This document shows, one piece after another, positions 54,464 through 64,000 of a DNA stretch of 64,000 nucleotides. Source of the stretch: Skeletonema tropicum (taxonomy: Eukaryota; Bacillariophyta; Thalassiosirophyceae; Thalassiosirales; Thalassiosiraceae). Made by a program: the position numbers and the translations under genes. Positions within the stretch are counted from its first letter, which is position 1. The number at the start of each line of letters is the position of its first letter. Below the pieces are notes generated by a model that was not told where the DNA came from, made no database searches, and saw only the letters and a list, made by a program, of their open reading frames with translations. Location: NCBI GenBank assembly GCA_037178625.1, contig CM074128.1, positions 434,001 through 498,000 on the forward strand, given 5' to 3'.

Positions 54464-55504
54464 ATGAGCGACGAAATATCCGAAGAAGCGTCGCTGAGAA
54501 GATCGGAAGAGCTCGCCGCTCTCGAAGCATACTACGATGACGCTCTACTTCCATCTCTAACCGGTTGTCATGACGTGTGCCAGTCCAACATTGCAATAGA
54601 AGGACCATGGTTCATCCAACTTGGCAATCAATCTCTATTCGGTCTAACCGGTATACCAACTCTTGAAATACGTCTTCCGACATCCTATCCATTCGGAAAC
54701 GAATGTCCTACGCCAATTCTACACAATGTCATGATGAATCCACAACTCAAGGAGGAGTTATTGCAAGAGCTACAAGACATGTATGAGATGGAGATGGATG
54801 TGGGGATCATGTGGGGAGAACGTTGTCGGGAAGAAATTGCAGTGTTGGAGGAAGCGTATATGACACAGCAGCAGCAGCAGCAACTGCAACAACAACAAGA
54901 TGATGATGATGATCAAAGAACAACAATTTTGAATAGAGCAAATAATAACAGTGAGGATTGTGAGTATAGTCAAGAAGTACAAACATTCATCCCTCCAACA
55001 ACACGATACAATCAACCAATACGACATTTCCCAACAAGTATAATACACAATCCAAAATATCAACGAGAGATACTACACACTCAACCATTTCATCCTCCAA
55101 AGTCCGGTGCGGCAGAGAATCTGATTGCTCATGTCTGTAAGGTGACATGCATGGAACACGTCCATTGGGCACTAGCAGAGCTGCTATTTAATGATAAGAA
55201 GGTTGCCAAGGCGACACATAACATGTTTGCCTATCGATTTCATCATCACGACGGCATTAATGATGATAATAATTCCACAACAACAACAACAACAACATTG
55301 GTACATGATAATGATGATGATGGAGAGAAGGGTTCAGGAGCCAAGCTTGCATCATTGTTGGAGTTGAGTGGTGCTGAAAATGTGTTGGTGGTGGTTTCGA
55401 GGTGGTATGGTGGACAACTCTTGGGACCTGCGAGGTTTAAATGGATTGCGGGTGTTGCGAGGACGGGGTTGGTGCAGGGTGGTTTTATCAATTGTGGTGA
55501 TTGA
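54464..55504 (+). CDS. IMPACT: IMPACT/YIH1 homologue (RWD plus UPF0029 domain)
   Basis: 346 residues, fully open from ATG 54464. The N-terminal RWD domain (~10-130) begins SEELAALEAYYDDAL and has LEIRLPTSYPF and MWGERCREEIAVLEEAY. A poly-Gln and Asp insert follows. The UPF0029/IMPACT domain (~205-340) shows FHPPKSGAAENLIAHVCKV, HVHWALAELLFNDKKVAKAT, HNMFAYRF, GSGAKLASLLELSGAENVLV and VVSRWYGGQLLGPARFKWI. The family binds GCN1 through the RWD domain and so restrains GCN2 and eIF2-alpha phosphorylation under amino-acid starvation. Asn, Asp and Thr runs are inserted in the C-terminal domain, which is common in this genome. Confidence 0.88.
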   Translation: MSDEISEEASLRRSEELAALEAYYDDALLPSLTGCHDVCQSNIAIEGPWFIQLGNQSLFGLTGIPTLEIRLPTSYPFGNECPTPILHNVMMNPQLKEELLQELQDMYEMEMDVGIMWGERCREEIAVLEEAYMTQQQQQQLQQQQDDDDDQRTTILNRANNNSEDCEYSQEVQTFIPPTTRYNQPIRHFPTSIIHNPKYQREILHTQPFHPPKSGAAENLIAHVCKVTCMEHVHWALAELLFNDKKVAKATHNMFAYRFHHHDGINDDNNSTTTTTTTLVHDNDDDGEKGSGAKLASLLELSGAENVLVVVSRWYGGQLLGPARFKWIAGVARTGLVQGGFINCGD

Positions 55505-55666
55505 AGCGTATCATTATGTAATAGTATATATACTTATCATGAGTATTATCCTCTATAGATAGAGTTTAATTCTCCTCCACCGTCCAACAACCGAATGATC
55601 CTCTGTAGACACATCTTCTTCTTCCCAGTCGCATCCTTGCAGAGTCGTGTAGAGCGATTGGAAATA

Positions 55667-58600
55667 TCATCTGAAATCTTCCATGCCTGGCACAGCAATG
55701 CGAGCTTTTCCGGGCAGGTCGCTTACAAACAAGTCAAATATCGCACTAATCTCCTTGTTTGGCAACGACTGCACTTCGAAAGATAGATTGCTCGAAACGA
55801 GGAAAGATGACATGGTAGAAACTCTGTGGATAGGGTGTGTTGCCGCTGACATGTCATTCATATTACGTGAATCCCACCAGTAGGCGATCTTCGCTGCAAT
55901 CAGTTCTATGCACAGCGTCTCGTTGATTCCTGCAACTAGCATGATATCAAAGAGGTTGACGATCGATTCTTTCATTTCAATCTCATTGCGACATTGAGGT
56001 GCAAGTGCAAGTGACGACAGTAGCAATATTCGGAGATCAGAAGATTCATCTCGAACATTCTGCCGGGCAATCCAAGTTTCCACTCGTCGGGTATGTTTTG
56101 AAGAGAATGATGCGCAGGACGCCATGAGTAATACATTGTCGTGTGATATATCCGTTTGTAGGCCCGTGATTTCGGTAGTGATTGCAGATGCCGAAATCAT
56201 ATCGAGGCATTCAAGATACACTGCTATACTTGTTTCGTACGATGATGATGATGATTCATCTGAGGATTGGGTTGCACCTTTACAGAATTCATCAAAGAGT
56301 CCATTTGCAACAAAATTTTGGAGAGCTCTTAGCAGAGCAGGTGATGTTGATAACTTTGTTTTATCCTTCGACTCTTTCCCTGCCGAGGTAAGTATGGTTT
56401 TTATACCAATGAAAAACTCGGACATTACCATCTGGTGATTTGATAAGTCTCGACAGATGCCCCACAGATTTTTCGCAACTTCCTCGCCTGCACTTGTAGG
56501 GAGCTGAAATAGAAGATTTGGCATGGCTATCATCATTTGTTGTGCTCCCCTTTCGCCAATCAACTTGCTTAGATCTTTCGTAGGCAGCTTGGTCAGACGT
56601 GTACTCATGTCAATAAAGCCTCGTCCATCGAAGCCAATACGTCTTCTGCCGCTTTCAATTTGACTATAGAGAATCTTCAGGGACGCGTCAGTTAGCTCTC
56701 TGCTATCAACTGCAGAGGAGTGCAGTGTTGTTTCGATCACTCTGCTAAAGCTTCCAGGAAGTGCCACCACTTCTAACGCTTCGAAAAGAATGCAAAGTTG
56801 TTTTGTTGCACGTTTTGTGCCAGAGTGTTGAACTAAAATGTCAGCATGCGCATTTGCGACTTGCTGCAATACAAACTCCATAATTGTACCGCCCTTTCCT
56901 TGAATGATTGTGTTTACGTCCACATTTTTGCGGTCACTCTTTTTCTCGCGTTTTTGCTGTTGGGTGGCTCGAGATGAATTTCTCATGGCACACAAAACAC
57001 CGAGGGCGAGGGCCGATGCGTGTGTGCACTCGACTTCGCCGTTAGTCAAGGTCTCTTCCAATATTTCTACTACGTTTGAGACTTGGTCTTTCTTGACAGT
57101 TGAGGAAATAGTGGGTACGAAGGATGTGACTCCAGGTAATTCACCTATTGATGCACACAACGTAAATACAGCCATCGCTTTGCCCTTGCTACTCATCCGC
57201 GACGACGTACTCAAGATTCTTGTGGCAGTCTCGTTGATGAAATCTAATTCTTCCTGTACTTTCCCAGAAGAAAGACGACAAAGAGAAACAAGTGAAAATA
57301 AAGAATCCAAGAGGCCAATACTATCACTGTTGAAACCTTGAACACACGCCATTGTACTAGCAATAGCTCCTGAGAGGTCGTCCATACTGTACACTCCAAC
57401 TTCTATCAAAGCCTTATAAGTTGCATATGTCGCAAATCCCTTCCCAGATCCCCAGGGTAGCTCATGAATTACTTGGACGACATATTTTAGTAAGTCTGTA
57501 CTCACACCAGCTAGTGCGTGAAAACAGTGGGAAAGTGCAATGATGACGCCACTCAACTTTTGTGTTGCGCCATCTTTGACTGTTAGCGCAGAGGCCAGAG
57601 AGAAAGATTCTGGTGCCTTGCCCGCTGCTATGCTCGATGCCAACTCGAGAATGGAATCATCTTCTGACATTGTGCAGTTGTTGAGTGCTTTTACAAGAAA
57701 AGAAATGCAGCGACGAGCTTGTTCTCTGCACCACTCCTCAGATGGATCTGAGCCATGCGATCTAATTTTCCTCACAGCGCTCTGGACAAAAATTGCCAAC
57801 CCAAGATATCCGCCGAAGCAGGATGTGAAGGTGTTGAGTTCTATCGACTTCTCTACAGAGTCTAACAATTCAACAACGCGAGCATCTGTAGACTGAGTTA
57901 ATCTTGCAGCAACCATACATAGGCACAAAAGCTTGACGTCTTCAGTCTCAAACATATCGCAGCCACCCAGTATTGTATCTTGTACACGCGAAATTCCTGA
58001 ATAAAACTGAGGTGAGTCATCAGCTGCCAGTGCGAACGCCGACAGAGCAACATATCCATACTCAGAAAATTCTGTTGCCCACTCCTCTAATTGATCGACA
58101 GTTGTCTCAAACAACTCTTCACGATTGTTTTCGTCGGCGCTTTGTATTGTTCTGAATACATCACTCATTGCGTTTATGATCGAAAATACTTGCAGAGCAT
58201 AAGAAGGGGGATTAGCAGGAGGTGAGAGGTAAGAGATACATTCAGTCATTTCCGCCAACAGAGCAGAGGTTTGTGGGGTGTGATCATTGTAACTTGTCGC
58301 CCCCTAGAGCATAGAAATATGCTGCAACACGCTCAGACACACTTTCGTCGCTCTCATATATGCTCTTGATAGCTGAAATCTCTGGCAGTGCGGAAAGAAC
58401 AAATTTAGAAACACGGTGTTGGTGGGCACCCTCGTTCTTTCCTTTTGACGATGAGCTCCCCTTCTGAAATATAAATGACCCGAAAGTTTCTTCTTCAAAA
58501 CTTAACAGAAGTTGCATCATTACCACCAAGTTGTTACTGAACTCTTCCGTCAACTTGTCACAGCCATTGAATGTCGTATCGTCTTGCATCCGAGAAGCCA

Positions 58601-61279
58601 GATCCATACCGCCCTGCAGAATAGTTTTCAAGTCCAGATATCTTTCCCAGTCCTCGCTCAAATCTTTCGGAATAGAGGTTGCGTCTGCACAACTGCGAAT
58701 TGACTCGGAATCAAGCCCCAAAATAAAGGCCGAATAATTGGACAAACTCTGATAGATTTTACTCAAGATCCTTGACTGAGTTGAAACGTCATACTGGTCA
58801 TGCGAGTTAATCTTCAACGCAAGCTCTATCAAGAGTGACACAGCTTTGACTGTCTTAACTGTTGGTTCAGGTCCTCCATCTTCCTCTTCGCTTTCGTCTT
58901 GAGAGTCATCGTCATCATCTTCTTCAAGTCCACCTTCTCCTAATAATTCTACCAAGCTTTCCAAAGCCAATACATCCCATCCCAAGAAAGCTTCCACAGC
59001 GCCCAAGTCTATCGCTAATCTTTTCTCCAGCACACGGACAACTAGATCAAAGTCCAGCTCTTCATTCTGCACCAAATATCGTAGTGCCGACAGAGCAAAG
59101 TATGTCACAGTAGATTCCTCGTCATTCAGTCGCCCTTGTATCCAGCTCACAATTCCTTCTACGTCACGAAGAAGATCCAGTTTTGCCATATCCGAAAGAG
59201 TAGCAGTTGCTGCGATACGTACAATCGGGTCCGTAGAAACCATAGATTTCCCAATGACATCTCTAATACGCCGAAACAACTTTTTATTGTTCAAGCACAT
59301 TTGCGGTAGAATGCGAATCATTGAAGCTCGTGTAGCTAACGGAACGCCATCAGTTGTTAATGGTGACAAATAAGACCATGCCAGATGGGCACCATGAGGA
59401 TCAGATACAATTTGCTTTGAGGCAATGAAGTTGACAGAGATGGACAGTATTTGTGGAAGAGGATGGTGAGTTACTGCTCTTTCGTACAGTGTCAAGGACA
59501 GATGGAAGTACTCTCGATGCAGCACGAGGATAGCATTCAAGAAATGAAGCTAAGAACTCAAGTGTGCGTTGGTACTCATGGTCGGTAGGACCTGGAGACA
59601 GGACTGCCACATGAAGTAATGTGAGACCAACCAAAAGCCCTGAGCATTGATCTTCTAATGCAAGTGGTCGACGTACTCCATGAATGCAAGTTTGGCTGGT
59701 CCATAGCAGAGATTGATCTCGACATCGTTTCTATCAGATTGTTATAGCGCGAACTTGACTGCTCTGATTTCATGTCGGCAAGAATGTCAATCAAGTGCAA
59801 TCTTTCGCTATTCTCTCCTTCTCCCAACGAATAAGCGGACGAATCTTTTATCAATGACTCTCCAACCATTCTCATCGTCTTGGCTTTGTCGGTACAGTTC
59901 GAACGAGACGAAAATACGCAACCTAATGCATAGAGCATCCCCCCGAGAAATGAAACATCATTACGGACAAGCGCTCCTTCATCGAGAAAGTTTACAAATA
60001 TGCTCAGCAATAAATCACATACTGCATTGACCTCTCTATCACTCTCCAGACTTAATGCGAGTGTTCCCAGCCTCATGGTCGAAGCAGAATTGACAGTCAA
60101 GAAAGCGCTGAATTCTTCAAGATCATTGATTGAAGATGCAATTGTCGCATAAATCGAAGTCATCTCGAATGTAACCATAAACGAGCTGATGGAAGATGAT
60201 AATTGAGGGAGGATTGTAACAATGATTGCGTCGATTGCCTTAGTTAGGGATTTGGCATTGTCTTCGTCTACATCTTTCTGTGATGCAGAGATAATCAAAT
60301 CGGTCAATCCACGTAGCCATTCGTAGGATAACTCCAACACCGCAACACTTTCATTTGGGTTGGTAGAAGTGATAACGAGCTGATCAAGATACAACGCCAA
60401 TGAAACTGCCAAATACTCAATCATCTGCATTGCAAATTGGCTCTCTAAATTCAGCGAACAAATTCTCAGTGATTCCATCAAGATAAGCCTACTCTCTTCA
60501 TTGTGAGCTATCAGGTCATGAAGCTGAACTTTCCCCCTCGCTTGAAGGATGCACGCTTCAAATAACGGATAATAATTGTCAAACGAAAAGCCAACTTCTT
60601 TAGATCCTTTCCCCATTTCCGACTCGAGAGCAGCAGCAACGGAGCGTATCCAATACTTTCGTGAAGTAGAGCACTTTAATGATCTGAACACATTATCACA
60701 TCCTCCTGCCGAAGTATTACCAAAGCAAATGGTAGAGTAATTTTTCAAGCAAGCAGTTAAAACAGATCTTCCACCGCCGTTGCTATTAGCAAATGATCTA
60801 TCAGGAGGAAAGGTTAATTCTTCGCATCTAACACACCATTGTAGCCACTTTCGATGCAATTTTTCTCGGGTGATAGAGACATTGTCTTCGTTTGCAAATT
60901 TGTTAGCGAGCCAGTACTCGGCCAAATAAGAAAAGAATGCATTAGCGGCAGACGCATAGTTGCTCTTGGCAGTTTGTTGGTTGCTGTTACTGCTGTTGTT
61001 GCTCTCGATATCTTCCCCACAACACAGAGACGAAAGGATACGCTCACCCACATCATCATCATCTAACGAATCTAAATATGAGTGAGCCAACGCCCTCCCC
61101 AATTCGCAATGAACTTCGTCAGGCTGTGCAGCATTCCGCAACGTGTTGGAGATATCTTTTTTGTTGTTGACATCTTCGAATAATATGAAGCGGCATCCAG
61201 AGTGTAGCCGTTTCAGGAGGGCATCTATCTCTTTACTGGCCCTCTGGGAGGAGGCTTTTGATTTTTGTTGGGAAGCCAT
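55667..61279 (-). CDS. Focadhesin/RST1-like HEAT-repeat protein, about 1,870 residues
   Basis: Three consecutive open segments (61279-59576, about 59680-58284, and 58284-55667) join into one gene if one extra base is skipped near 59674, one in 59450-59510 and one near 58287. The product is almost wholly helical with HEAT/ARM-like repeats. A stretch RASMIRILPQMCLNNKKLFRRI, then DPIVRIAATATLSDMAKLD, resembles the DUF3730 region of focadhesin and plant RST1, as does the great length. An acidic insert (EEDDDDDSQDESEEED) lies in the middle. RST1/FOCAD proteins support the Ski-exosome RNA decay route and membrane or adhesion functions. The family call rests on length and pattern, not a strong motif. 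It is convergent with IMPACT. Confidence 0.6.
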
Positions 61280-61742
61280 GATACCTCGCTCTTCTTGGGC
61301 ATCAATATGTTATTATCAACGACAACGACAACGACAACTGCAAACTGCAAGTATGATCCTACTTATTATTTGAATGGAGTAGATGACGGGAACACAGGTA
61401 ATTGAAATTGTGAACAGGGCGTCGCTCACGTCAGTTTCTCTTCTGTGCAATAAACTAACCGCCGTTTGTGTTATGCGGGTAGAAAAAGAGTGCTGGGCGT
61501 CGCACAATCATAATCAAACAGCCCTTCCAACACATGAACATCATTAAGTTTGTGGAGGTACGATGCCAATAGTCAATAGTGGATAGTCCTGAATAAAAGG
61601 TTTTATCACGGCGCGTCATGTAGCATGGTGTTCATAATGAAAATTGGCTTCCTACGACCATAAAACAGCAACTGTCAACTGAAGAGGGAAGGAGGAAGTA
61701 ACCGACGATAGCTAACATAGTTTCTTCGCAAAAGAGGCGGCC
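61280..61742. promoter_or_regulatory. Divergent promoter region, about 0.46 kb
   Basis: Lies between the FOCAD-like (minus) and ankyrin-KAP (plus) genes. Nothing recognisable apart from short CGACAACGA repeats at 61318-61338. Confidence 0.4.
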
Positions 61743-64000
61743 ATGTTTCGTAAAGAAGTGCCGCCAATAATGCTCTCATTGGAAAAAGAGCCAACGTAGA
61801 GGATTTTCAACATCTGATCAAGACATACCCTGATGCAGTGAAGAAGAAAGGAGGTAATCGTAGATGCTTGCCCCTGCATTACGCCGCCAATAGTGATGCG
61901 TCTGTGAAAGTGATTCAGTTACTTATCGAAGCATATCCTGATGCACTTAGGGAGAAAGATTATGGGGGAGAACTGCCACTGCATTCTGCCGTCTCTTACG
62001 TTAGTCGAAGGGACAGATACGGTGTGATACAGCTACTTATCAAAGAGTACCCTGATGCAGTGAAGGAGGCAGATATATTTGGACAACTGCCGCTGCATGT
62101 TGCCCTCGCAAGAGATGCGTCGGTGGAAGTGATACAGCTGCTTATCAAAGAATATCCTGATAGAGTGAAGAAGAAAGACGGATATGGAAATCATCCGCTG
62201 CAAATTGCCCTCTCAAGACCTTTCTTGTCGGTGGAAGTGATACATCTGCTCGTTAAAGAATATCCTGATGCTTTGAAGGAGAAAGATGACAATGGAAACC
62301 TGCCGCTGCATGTTGCCATCAAAGAGCGTGCGTCGGAAGATGTGGTACAACTACTCATTAAAAAATATCCTGATGCAGCGAAGGAGAAAGATGAAAATGG
62401 AGACCTACCGCTGCATCTTGCCGCCGAAAATGGTGCATCGGAAGGAGTGATACAGATACTTATAAAAAAATTTCCTGATGCAGTGAACGTTAAAGGTAAA
62501 TATGGAAATCCTCCGCTATCCCTTCCTCATATCAAGGGAATATATGAAAGGGATTTCGTCCACAAATTAACGAGGAGCAAAGGTCTCCTTGGTGATCATG
62601 CCAAAGCCAAAGACCTTCTTGGTGTGAAAGAAGAAGCCCATGCGATTGCTGATACAATTGCCTTTGAGGACTTACAAACTCCATTTGTTGTTGGAATCTT
62701 GGGAGGTTGGGGATCGGGCAAAAGCTTGACTTTCAATCTAATTTTGGAGCGCTTGAAGGAGATACAAAAGTATGATCTAACAAATGTGGTTCTCAAAGAT
62801 AATTCCTCATTATGTTGGCCATGTCTACCCGATTATGTTTGATGTATGGACATATGCAAAGGGTTGTCTCTGGGCAGGCATGATGAACCGTATCTTGACG
62901 AAACTCAACGACCAATTGGATTTGGAGGCAGCAATTGGACCAGAGCTTCTCGAGAAAGGAGTGAGCGTGATTGAACTTATGGACCAGCTCACTACTAGAG
63001 GTGAGATCAAGTATCTGAAAGAAGCTATGAAGGGCGAAAGTGTGCAACGAGCGATTTCCGAATGGAAGCCAAAAGGTGGAAACATTACAAAAGCCTTGAT
63101 CAATGCCACAAATAGTAACTATGAAAAGGAAGTGAAAGACCTTGCGAAGAAGAAGCAAAAACTTCATAGCTTTCTTGCGTTGGAGGATGTTACTGCAGAG
63201 AAAAACACCAAAATTCAACCAGAAATCAAAAAGCTCCTCAAAGACGCCTACAAGCAATACGCCAAAGAAAATGAAAAGGATCCAATTCCTCAGACCGTTG
63301 ACGCTGCAATCCAAGCTTCGGTAGAAGATTAGAGCTGTAGTTCTTTTGATTATGGTGGTGATGGATTGAGGGAGGTGGGCTCAAATTTTGCTGCGGTGTT
63401 TCTCCTCCTCCTCCTCCTTCGTCAGATAATTTTTGAATTTGGGAGTCCGTCTCTACTGGAGTTTAGAACCGAAGCTTGCTGCTGCCGCACACAATGAACA
63501 GTATAAAGCAATTGATGGGGTTAAAGAGATATTGGGACCTCTTGAGGGCCGGAAGATTGTCACCTCTTTGGTTTACAGTGTTTCTTTTGTCATTGCTTAT
63601 TGCATTAGCACTCCCTCTAGTTCCTGAAAAAATTAGGGCAATTGATACTGCCATTGGGCCCGTTTCTGGAATATTTCTCAAGTTTAATGACGCAAGAGTT
63701 AAATTGAAGTCTGCCCAAGTAGAGATTGCCAAAGTTGCCAGTGAGATGCGTCTTGATAAAGAGCAAGTTCAAAAAGCATTGGAGGCAGCTGATGGAGCAC
63801 AGCTTTGCAGTGATGAAAACGATGAGGAGAAACAGCAAGATACTATAAGGGGGTTAAATGCAGATATCAATTCTCTTGAAGATCGTGTTTGGCTGAGGAA
63901 GGGCGATTCACTGAGCAAGGTTGTTGCAGATAGAGTCGGGTCAAACAACTACAAGGAACATCTAGGAGTAGTGCATCAGGCACAAAAAGATCTCGAACAC
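61743..64000 (+). CDS. Ankyrin-repeat KAP P-loop NTPase with membrane segment (Kidins220-like order), runs off the right edge
   Basis: The likely ATG is at 61743, with two extra bases before the open stretch that covers 61838-62842. About seven ankyrin repeats of ~35 residues follow, each with LPLH.A and VIQLLIK.YPDA. Next come EEAHAIADTIAFEDLQTPFV and the Walker A motif GGWGSGKS, then FDVWTYAKGCLWAGMMNRIL, both characteristic of KAP NTPases. A Lys-rich helical region (62900-63330) and a hydrophobic segment (SLVYSVSFVI joined to LIALALPLV) follow, then a charged coiled-coil part to the edge. KAP NTPases carry membrane helices inserted in the P-loop domain, so this fits. The frame breaks near 62800, in 63330-63430 (several) and near 63594. 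Walker B lies beyond the window. Function unknown; membrane signalling is inferred from Kidins220. Confidence 0.65.

Overview
This looks like nuclear DNA of a diatom, probably a centric one. The evidence is intron-poor long genes with short GT-AG introns (78 to 88 bp where I can place them, plus one of about 380 bp), several precursors with a signal peptide followed by an ASAF-type plastid motif (Ser-Ala-Phe or similar), a photosystem II lumen protein, and a diatom-typical cysteine-rich cell-surface domain (I believe DUF7495). No rRNA, tRNA or CRISPR was found. The species cannot be fixed from the sequence alone.

Layout. 0-1.3 kb: 5' part of an adenosine deaminase, cut by the window edge. 1.7-9 kb: a head-to-head pair of large single-pass membrane proteins, each with five DUF7495-like repeats; a third relative with two repeats sits at 33.6-35.8 kb. 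9-13.4 kb: a diatom-type hypothetical protein and a Cid1-like nucleotidyltransferase with two zinc knuckles. 13.6-17.8 kb: a PAF-acetylhydrolase-like hydrolase, a secreted or plastid methyltransferase and a PsbQ/Psb31-like lumen protein. 17.9-21 kb: a dynamin-related GTPase with a 320-bp hAT-like MITE (20-bp terminal inverted repeats, 8-bp target duplication) in its upstream region. 21.4-32.5 kb: a plastid-type methyltransferase, a small precursor, an HMG-box-like protein, a Fes1/HspBP1 exchange factor, a CaMKK-like kinase and a helicase-associated-domain protein. 38-39.7 kb: a membrane-anchored glycosyltransferase-like protein. 39.8-49.7 kb: five tandem copies of a ~1.97-kb unit, each with one gene for a 358-residue hydrophobic-segment protein with an MSP/Ig-like C-terminus. 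Three copies are open and two carry one extra base. 50.4-61.3 kb: a small basic protein, an RsuA/RluB pseudouridine synthase, a 2OG-Fe(II) oxygenase, an IMPACT/YIH1 homologue and a ~1,870-residue focadhesin/RST1-like protein. 61.7 kb to the end: an ankyrin-KAP NTPase with the domain order of animal Kidins220/ARMS.

Two things stand out. First, the tandem array and its repeated promoter, with bZIP-type TGACGTCA, G-box and CCAAT motifs in every unit, look like recent gene-dosage amplification. Second, about forty places in twelve gene loci need removal of one extra base to restore a conserved reading frame. The shifts are nearly all +1, mostly duplicate a neighbouring base, and are clustered, while other long genes in the window (five of them together about 14.5 kb) are fully open. 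Uncorrected long-read insertion errors are the simplest reading. True +1 frameshifting or selective pseudogenisation would be far more interesting and can be tested with RNA reads.

The start codons below are ATG codons that I checked. Where a frame is broken, the coordinates run from the inferred ATG to the inferred stop.
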